DNA from: Pseudomonas sp. REP124
GTDB taxonomy: Bacteria; Pseudomonadota; Gammaproteobacteria; Pseudomonadales; Pseudomonadaceae
Direction of reading: 5' to 3'
Length of the DNA: 48,066 nucleotides
Assembly (NCBI RefSeq): GCF_020164475.1
Contig: NZ_JAIQWX010000035.1
Span: 1-48,066 of the forward strand
Position numbers and translations under genes: made by a program
Notes under the pieces: generated by a model
Told to the model about the DNA's origin: nothing
Seen by the model: the letters and a program-made list of their open reading frames with translations, nothing else
Databases searched by the model: none
In this document: in pieces, positions 42,643 to 48,066 of the stretch
Position numbering within the stretch: position 1 is the first letter of the stretch
Layout: each line of letters starts with the position of its first letter

Positions 42643-42736
42643 CCCTGTGGGAGCGGGCTTGCTCGCGAATGCGGTCTGTCAGTCGACATCTTCGTTGCCT
42701 GACAGGACTCCTTCGCGAGCAAGCCCGCTCCCACAC
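42643..42736. repeat. REP pair
   Basis: CCCTGTGGGAGCGGGCTTGC... at 42643 and its reverse complement ending at 42736. The inner spacer (GTCTGTCAG-N-TGCCTGACAGGACTCC) contains an inverted repeat CTGTCAG/CTGACAG. It separates pdxA from the rhamnonate dehydratase-like gene. Confidence 0.9.
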
Positions 42737-42938
42737 TGCTTTTTTGCCTGATAACCCATTTCAGGCAATAACCGCTTTTCGATATCACCCCAGGTTATCG
42801 CCGGATACGCATAAGTGATTATCCGCAGTCCCCGGGCGCTGGCTAAAGTCGCTCCATCGAATGCCGGAAGCCGCCAACCAGGCGGTTCCGCGCACACGAC
42901 CCGACAATTACAAGAAGCGCCAGCAAGGAACTGTATTC

Positions 42939-44114
42939 ATGAAAATCAAAGCGATCCGTACCCGCGTATTCGAGTGGAAAGGCAAAGTCGTTCCCCCTCA
43001 GGCGCACTTCTGCACCAACGCCAGCGACATCCTGTTCGAACGCGGCGACGCCATGGGCTCGTTCCGTTTCCACGGCTGGCTGGTGGTGGAAGTCGAAACC
43101 GACACAGGCCTGGTCGGCATCGGTAACTGCGCCCTGGCGCCGCGCGTGGCCAAGGAAATCATCGACACTTACCTGGCACCGATCGCCATCGGCGAAGACC
43201 CGTTCGACAACGAATACATCTGGCAGAAAATGTACCGCCAGAGCCACGCCTGGGGCCGCAAGGGCATCGGCATGGCGGCGATCTCGGCGATCGACATCGC
43301 GATCTGGGACATCATGGGCAAGGCGGTCAACAAGCCGGTGTTCAAGCTGCTGGGCGGACGCACCAAGGAAAAGATCTGGACCTACGCCTCCAAGCTCTAC
43401 GCCAACGACAACCTCGACCTGTTCCTCGAAGAAGCCCAGGGCTATCTGAACCAGGGTTTCACCGCGCTGAAAATGCGCTTCGGCTACGGCCCGAAAGACG
43501 GCCCGGCGGGCATGCGTCGCAACATCGAGCAGGTGCGCGCTTTGCGTGAACTGGCAGGTCCGGATGTGGACATCATGCTCGAGTGCTACATGGGCTGGAC
43601 CCTGGAATACGCCCGTCGCATGTTGCCGAAACTGGCCGAGTTCGAACCGCGCTGGCTGGAAGAACCGGTGATAGCCGATGACATCGAGGGTTACATCGAA
43701 CTGAAAAAAATGGGGATCATGCCGATCTCCGGCGGCGAGCACGAATTCACTTCCTACGGCTTCAAGGACCTGCTGGAGCGCCGCGCCGTCGACGTGATCC
43801 AGTACGACACCAACCGTGTCGGCGGCATCACCGCCGCGCGCAAGATCAACGCCATGGCCGAAGCCTGGTCGGTGCCGGTCATTCCTCACGCCGGGCAGAT
43901 GCACAACTACCACCTGACCATGTCCACCACCGCTTCGCCGATGGCCGAGTTCTTCCCGGTGTTCGACGTCGAAGTCGGAAACGAACTCTTCTACTACGTG
44001 TTCAAGGGCGAGCCGCAACCGGTCAACGGCTACATCCAGCTCGACGATCACAAGCCGGGTCTGGGCCTGGAAATCTCCGATGAGTTCCTGAGCGAATTCA
44101 ACATCATCGAGTGA
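42939..44114 (+). CDS. L-rhamnonate dehydratase-like enolase-superfamily enzyme
   Basis: A 391-residue mandelate-racemase/enolase-superfamily protein like L-rhamnonate dehydratase (RhmD). Key residues by position: K178 in [12 protein letters not shown], metal ligands E215 (LECYMGW), E241 (LEEPV) and E267 (SGGEHE), and the base H317 in [11 protein letters not shown]. The RhmD-type metal site has an aspartate where E215 lies, as far as I recall. It should dehydrate a sugar acid to a 2-keto-3-deoxy acid. The start at 42939 follows AAGGAA; a 26-residue extension is not needed. Confidence 0.9.
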   Translation: MKIKAIRTRVFEWKGKVVPPQAHFCTNASDILFERGDAMGSFRFHGWLVVEVETDTGLVGIGNCALAPRVAKEIIDTYLAPIAIGEDPFDNEYIWQKMYRQSHAWGRKGIGMAAISAIDIAIWDIMGKAVNKPVFKLLGGRTKEKIWTYASKLYANDNLDLFLEEAQGYLNQGFTALKMRFGYGPKDGPAGMRRNIEQVRALRELAGPDVDIMLECYMGWTLEYARRMLPKLAEFEPRWLEEPVIADDIEGYIELKKMGIMPISGGEHEFTSYGFKDLLERRAVDVIQYDTNRVGGITAARKINAMAEAWSVPVIPHAGQMHNYHLTMSTTASPMAEFFPVFDVEVGNELFYYVFKGEPQPVNGYIQLDDHKPGLGLEISDEFLSEFNIIE

Positions 44115-44166
44115 CCTTGAAGCGCCGCTTCCGGGCGGCGCCATCCATGACTTTGCGGAGGCCGAC

Positions 44167-45162
44167 ATGCGCCTGATTCAATTTGAAAACAGTAACGGCG
44201 ATCGCCAGGTGGGCGTGGTCGATGGCTCACAGGTCCAGGTGTTGAAAGACACCCGCAGCACCCGAGAACTGGCACTCGCGGCGATCCGTGCCGGGCGCAG
44301 CCTGGCGGAAGAAACCATTCTGCGTGGCAGCGAAACGAGCCTCGATTATGCGCAGTTGCTGCATGAGCACCGCATACTGCCGCCGCTGGACCACGAAGAC
44401 CCGGCGCACTGCCTGATCAGCGGCACCGGCCTGACTCACCTGGGCAGCGCTTCGACGCGGGACAAGATGCACCAGCAGGAAGGCGCGGTCGAAGCCGGTA
44501 TGACCGACACCATGCGCATGTTCAAGTGGGGCCTGGAAGGCGGCAAGCCGGCGGACGGGCAGGTCGGTGCGCAACCGGAGTGGTTCTACAAGGGCGACGG
44601 CAGCATCGTCGTGCGTCCCGGCGCGGACTTCCCGGTGCCGCCATTTGCAGAGGACGCCGGTGAAGAACCGGAGCTGACCGGGCTCTATGTCATCGGCCAT
44701 GACGGCCTGCCGTATCGCCTCGGTTATGCCCTGGGCAACGAGTTCTCCGACCACGTCATGGAGCGCCGCAACTACCTGTACCTGGCCCATTCGAAACTGC
44801 GTAGTTGCTCTTACGGTCCGGAGTTGCGCGTCGGCGAATTGCCCCGGCACCTGGTCGGCACCAGCCGCATCAAGCGCGACGGCCAGACCCTCTGGGAGAA
44901 AGAGTTTCTCAGCGGCGAGGACAACATGTGCCACAGCCTCGCGAACCTGGAATTTCATCACTTCAAGTACGCGCAGTTCCTGCGTCCCGGTGATGTCCAC
45001 GTGCATTACTTCGGCACCGCCACGCTGTCGTTTGCCGACGGGGTGAAGACCCAGCCGGGGGACCGTTTCCAGATCAGCCTGGAGGAATTCGGTGCGCCGT
45101 TGGTCAATGGCATTGGTGAAAGTGAACAGCCGTTGCCAATCGGTGAGGTGCGAGCGCTTTAA
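44167..45162 (+). CDS. AraD1/GguC-family FAH-fold protein
   Basis: A 331-residue protein of the AraD1/GguC family. The C-terminal part has the fumarylacetoacetate hydrolase (FAH) fold, seen in VGTSRIKRDGQTLWEKEFLSGEDN and GNEFSDHV; the N-terminal part has LISGTGLTHLGSASTRDKMH. Family members act on 2-keto-3-deoxy sugar acids, as dehydratases or C-C hydrolases; which applies here is unknown. The AGGCGGAGG region supplies its ribosome site. It ends the cluster and is followed by a REP pair. Confidence 0.85.
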   Translation: MRLIQFENSNGDRQVGVVDGSQVQVLKDTRSTRELALAAIRAGRSLAEETILRGSETSLDYAQLLHEHRILPPLDHEDPAHCLISGTGLTHLGSASTRDKMHQQEGAVEAGMTDTMRMFKWGLEGGKPADGQVGAQPEWFYKGDGSIVVRPGADFPVPPFAEDAGEEPELTGLYVIGHDGLPYRLGYALGNEFSDHVMERRNYLYLAHSKLRSCSYGPELRVGELPRHLVGTSRIKRDGQTLWEKEFLSGEDNMCHSLANLEFHHFKYAQFLRPGDVHVHYFGTATLSFADGVKTQPGDRFQISLEEFGAPLVNGIGESEQPLPIGEVRAL

Positions 45163-45182
45163 GGCTTTAGTCGGCGTAAAGC

Positions 45183-45262
45183 TCTTCGCGGGCAAGCCTC
45201 GCTCCTACAGGGTTGGTGGTTGTTCATACCCATCCTGTAGGAGCGAGGCTTACCCGCGAAGG
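45183..45262. repeat. REP pair (GTAGGAGCGAGG variant)
   Basis: CTTCGCGGGCAAGCCTCGCTCCTACAG at the left and its near reverse complement ending CCCGCGAAGG at the right, about 25 bp apart. The arms carry the CTCCTACAG variant instead of the more common CTCCCACAG. It lies between convergent AraD1 and DMT genes. Confidence 0.88.
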
Positions 45263-45283
45263 CGTCATCAACATCACCGCAAA

Positions 45284-46171
45284 TTACCGGGTCGCCGTGG
45301 GCTTCAACACCAACCACAACGCCACCGCAATCAACACCCCGCCATAAACATGCGCCATCGACAGCGGCTCATCCAGAAACATCGCCCCCCACAACACCCC
45401 GAAGGGCGGGATCGCAAAGGTCACGGTGGATGACTTCACCGGGCCGATCGCAGTGAGCAGGCGGAAGTAAATGATGTAGGCAAAGGCCGTGCACACCAGC
45501 CCCAACCCCAGCAGCGACAGCCAGACATTCCAGCCGCCCCAGCTCGCCGGAGGATGGCTGATCGCGCTGTAACCGAACAGCGGCAACAGGAACAACGTAG
45601 CCCCCAGCATGCTGCCCAGCGCCGACAGCCGACTGTCGAGCCCGCCGGCCTGATCCAGCCAGCGTCGTGCGAGGAACCCTGCAAAACCGTAGCAGGTGGT
45701 GGCCAGCAGGCAGGAGAGGGCGCCCATCAGCAGTTGAGTGTCAAAGGCAACGGGACCGGCACGGGTCAGGACGCCGACACCCAGCAACCCCAGAAACACT
45801 CCACCGAGCCTGGCGACAGTGAGCCGTTCATGGAAAAACAGGCCGCCGATCAACACACCCATCAAAGGCGTCGTGGCGTTGAAGATCGCCGAGTAACCGG
45901 CGGGCAGCACTTGGGCGGCCACCGAGTAAAGCGTCGCAGGCAGGCCCGAGTTGATCACCCCCAGCAGCATCACGGTTTTCAGCTTGCCCTTGAATTCCCA
46001 GCGCACCCGCATCAACCCCAGAATCACCAGCAAACCGGCGGCCGCAATGGACACCCGGAAAAACGCAGTGGGGATCGTGCCAATCTCCGGGGCAATGATG
46101 CGCATGAACAGGAAACTCGCACCCCAGATGGCCGCCAGCGACAGTAATCGGAAAAGATCGACGGGGTTCAC
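45284..46171 (-). CDS. DMT/EamA-family transporter
   Basis: A 295-residue ten-helix EamA transporter of unknown cargo. WGASFLFMRIIAPEIG opens the first EamA repeat and FAYIIYFRLL is in the second. The start is a GTG at 46171 preceded by AGGAG; the longer open frame to 46243 is rejected for lack of a ribosome site. It is divergent from aceK with a short shared promoter region of 157 bp. Confidence 0.88.
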   Translation of the reverse strand: MNPVDLFRLLSLAAIWGASFLFMRIIAPEIGTIPTAFFRVSIAAAGLLVILGLMRVRWEFKGKLKTVMLLGVINSGLPATLYSVAAQVLPAGYSAIFNATTPLMGVLIGGLFFHERLTVARLGGVFLGLLGVGVLTRAGPVAFDTQLLMGALSCLLATTCYGFAGFLARRWLDQAGGLDSRLSALGSMLGATLFLLPLFGYSAISHPPASWGGWNVWLSLLGLGLVCTAFAYIIYFRLLTAIGPVKSSTVTFAIPPFGVLWGAMFLDEPLSMAHVYGGVLIAVALWLVLKPTATR

Positions 46172-46328
46172 GGTGCGCTCCTGGCTTGATCGGGACGAGA
46201 GTGTTGCCGAGCGCCTGATCGATGGCAACCGCAAATCGGGCATTTAATTCGGGCCAAAAATTACACTTCTCCTGCACCCGCTTCACTGGCTAAGCTCAAG
46301 GCTTTGGAATTCCCGCAGAGGTCTCACC

Positions 46329-48047
46329 ATGCCGCAGAATTGGCCAGCCGCCGACATCGCCCGTCTGATCCTCGACGGCTTTGACGATTACCGCGAGCAT
46401 TTTCGCCGCATCACCGACGGTGCGCGGGCCCGGTTCGAGCAGGCGCAATGGCAGGAGACGCAATCGGCTTCGGCAGCGCGGATCAACCTCTATGAAGAGA
46501 AAGTCGGCGAAACGGTCGGGCGACTGCGTATCGCGTTCGACGACGACACCCTGGACGTGAGCTGCTGGCCGCTGGTCAAAAGCGCCTACATCAAGCTGAT
46601 CGACCTGCGCTTCGACGATGAGCTGTCGGAGACCTGGTACAACTCGATTTTCTGCGGCCTGTTCAGCCACGACCTGATCAGCGACGGCTGCATGTTCATC
46701 CACACCACCCGGCCGAGCCTGCGTCGGGCCCGCGCTGCACAAACCCGCACCTACAAGCCCCAGGGCCAGCTGTCGGGCATGCTCGCCAGCATCTTTGCCG
46801 ATTACCGCTTCAGCGAGGAATACGCCGATCTGCCCGGCGACTTGCGTCGTCTTGAGGCGCAGCTGCGCGAGAACCTTCCGGATTGGGTGTGCAAAGACCC
46901 GGATCTGAGTGTCGAGCTGTTTTCCTCGGTGCTGTACCGCAACAAGGGCGCGTACCTGGTGGGGCGCATCTACACCGCCGACGAGCAGTGGCCGCTGGCG
47001 ATTCCGCTGTTGCACCTGGAAGGTCGCGGCATCCAGATCGATGCGTTGATCACCGACGAAGCCGACGTGTCGATCATCTTCTCCTTCACTCGCTCGTATT
47101 TCATGGTGGATGTGCCGGTGCCGGCGGAGTTCATCGGTTTCCTCAAGCGTATCCTGCCGGGCAAGCACATCGCCGAGCTGTACACCTCGATCGGTTTCTA
47201 CAAGCACGGCAAGTCGGAGTTCTACCGGGCACTGATCAATCACCTGGCCAACACTGACGACCAGTTCATCATGGCCCCCGGCGTGCGCGGCATGGTGATG
47301 AGCGTATTCACCCTGCCGGGGTTCAACACCGTATTCAAAATCATCAAGGACCGGTTCTCGCCGTCGAAAAACGTCGATCGCGCCACGGTGATCGAAAAGT
47401 ACCGGCTGGTGAAAAGCGTCGACCGTGTCGGGCGCATGGCCGATACCCAGGAGTTCGCCGACTTCCGTTTCCCGCTGGAGAAGTTCGAGCCGGCGTGCCT
47501 GGAAGAGTTGCTGGAAGTCGCGCCGTCCACGGTGTCGGTGGAAGGCGACACGGTGCTGATCCGCCACTGCTGGACCGAGCGGCGGATGACGCCGTTGAAC
47601 CTGTACCTGGAAAACGCCAACGAGGCGCAGGTTCGCGAGGCGCTGGATGATTACGGTCTGGCGATCAAGCAACTGGCGGCGGCGAACATTTTTCCTGGCG
47701 ACATGCTGCTGAAAAACTTCGGCGTCACCCGTCACGGCCGGGTGGTGTTCTACGACTACGACGAAATCTGCTTTCTCACCGAAGCCAACTTCCGCCACAT
47801 CCCGCCGCCGCGTACCCCCGAAGATGAAATGGCGTCCGAGCCCTGGTATTCGATCGGGCCGCTGGACGTATTCCCCGAAGAGTTTCCGCCATTCCTGTTT
47901 GCCGATTCGGGGCAGCGCAAGCTGTTCGACAGCTTGCATGGCGAGTTGTACAACGCCGATTACTGGAAGGGTTTGCAGGGGGCGATTCGGGCGGGGAAGG
48001 TGATTGATGTGTTTCCGTATCGGCGCAAGAGCCCCGACAGCGAGTAA
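46329..48047 (+). CDS. aceK: Isocitrate dehydrogenase kinase/phosphatase
   Basis: Bifunctional enzyme that phosphorylates and dephosphorylates isocitrate dehydrogenase, routing carbon between the TCA cycle and the glyoxylate shunt. The 572-residue product is full length. Visible are the family's [12 protein letters not shown] segment, the ATP-binding [17 protein letters not shown] loop, the [21 protein letters not shown] region, and the metal/catalytic [22 protein letters not shown] segment. The start has an AGAGG site. The glyoxylate shunt operon genes aceB/aceA are not adjacent, as is normal in Pseudomonas. Confidence 0.97.
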   Translation: MPQNWPAADIARLILDGFDDYREHFRRITDGARARFEQAQWQETQSASAARINLYEEKVGETVGRLRIAFDDDTLDVSCWPLVKSAYIKLIDLRFDDELSETWYNSIFCGLFSHDLISDGCMFIHTTRPSLRRARAAQTRTYKPQGQLSGMLASIFADYRFSEEYADLPGDLRRLEAQLRENLPDWVCKDPDLSVELFSSVLYRNKGAYLVGRIYTADEQWPLAIPLLHLEGRGIQIDALITDEADVSIIFSFTRSYFMVDVPVPAEFIGFLKRILPGKHIAELYTSIGFYKHGKSEFYRALINHLANTDDQFIMAPGVRGMVMSVFTLPGFNTVFKIIKDRFSPSKNVDRATVIEKYRLVKSVDRVGRMADTQEFADFRFPLEKFEPACLEELLEVAPSTVSVEGDTVLIRHCWTERRMTPLNLYLENANEAQVREALDDYGLAIKQLAAANIFPGDMLLKNFGVTRHGRVVFYDYDEICFLTEANFRHIPPPRTPEDEMASEPWYSIGPLDVFPEEFPPFLFADSGQRKLFDSLHGELYNADYWKGLQGAIRAGKVIDVFPYRRKSPDSE

Positions 48048-48066
48048 GCCTCCAACCGAACTCCTG

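Noticed and set aside
46296..47939. 547-codon open frame antisense to aceK
   Set aside because: It mirrors aceK, whose protein is full length with clear family motifs. High-GC coding DNA commonly leaves the antisense frame open.
1..48066. CRISPR array
   Set aside because: The repeats present are paired, palindromic REP units with unequal spacing, not direct repeats with regular spacers, and no cas genes are present.
1..48066. Insertion sequence or prophage
   Set aside because: No transposase, integrase or phage structural gene was recognised anywhere in the window.

Overview
The window is chromosomal DNA from a Pseudomonas of the P. fluorescens group. Evidence is the high-GC codon use, the gcvR/bcp–dapA–bamC–metallo-hydrolase–purC–tRNA-Ser order typical of Pseudomonas, the lpxO, rnd-ycgL-ycgN and pxpABC neighbourhoods, and at least eight REP elements built on a GGGAGCGGGCTTG/CAAGCCCGCTCCC core between genes. 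The species call is inference from gene content and repeats, not from a database search.

Layout. 1-5089 is core: gcvR and bcp leftward; dapA, bamC, a WalJ-like metallo-hydrolase and purC rightward; then tRNA-Ser(CGA) with its terminator. 5100-10500 holds a small Cys/His protein, a LysR regulator, a CHMI-like isomerase, the lipid A phosphoethanolamine transferase eptA, and rnd-ycgL. 10590-19600 is a run of housekeeping and poorly known genes: a hydroxyacid dehydrogenase, a nitroreductase, ycgN, a degenerate M1-like peptidase, a DUF2892-like protein, a SpoU methyltransferase, an HNH nuclease, a spermidine-synthase-like protein, a stand-alone cNMP-binding protein and oligopeptidase B. 19800-21670 is a three-gene set: membrane protein, class II amidotransferase, DUF2937.

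21805-26616 is a 5-oxoproline unit: a LysR regulator divergent from an MFS carrier and overlapping pxpA-pxpB-pxpC. 26733-28768 is a MoxR ATPase/VWA pair. 28979-29697 is a DUF4160/DUF2442-HTH gene pair with a perfect inverted repeat at its probable promoter, resembling an autoregulated toxin-antitoxin-like unit. DUF748 protein, cysK and lpxO follow.

33043-33763 is the most unusual non-coding stretch: a long REP-like hairpin, a small atypical ORF on the minus strand, and a ~300-nt leader ahead of a DMT exporter. The leader carries a promoter-like pair, an unlisted 54-codon ORF with a Pro-Pro-Pro motif, and stacked hairpins.

34667-45162 is an accessory catabolic region. A LysR gene lies downstream of tctCBA (tripartite tricarboxylate transporter); divergently, an MFS carrier, a COG3618-type lactonase, a PdxA-family dehydrogenase, an L-rhamnonate-dehydratase-like enolase-superfamily enzyme and an AraD1/FAH-family protein run rightward. 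Together they could import a sugar acid or lactone, open it, dehydrate it, oxidise it and cleave it to central metabolites; the substrate is not determined by the sequence. The window ends with a second DMT exporter and aceK.
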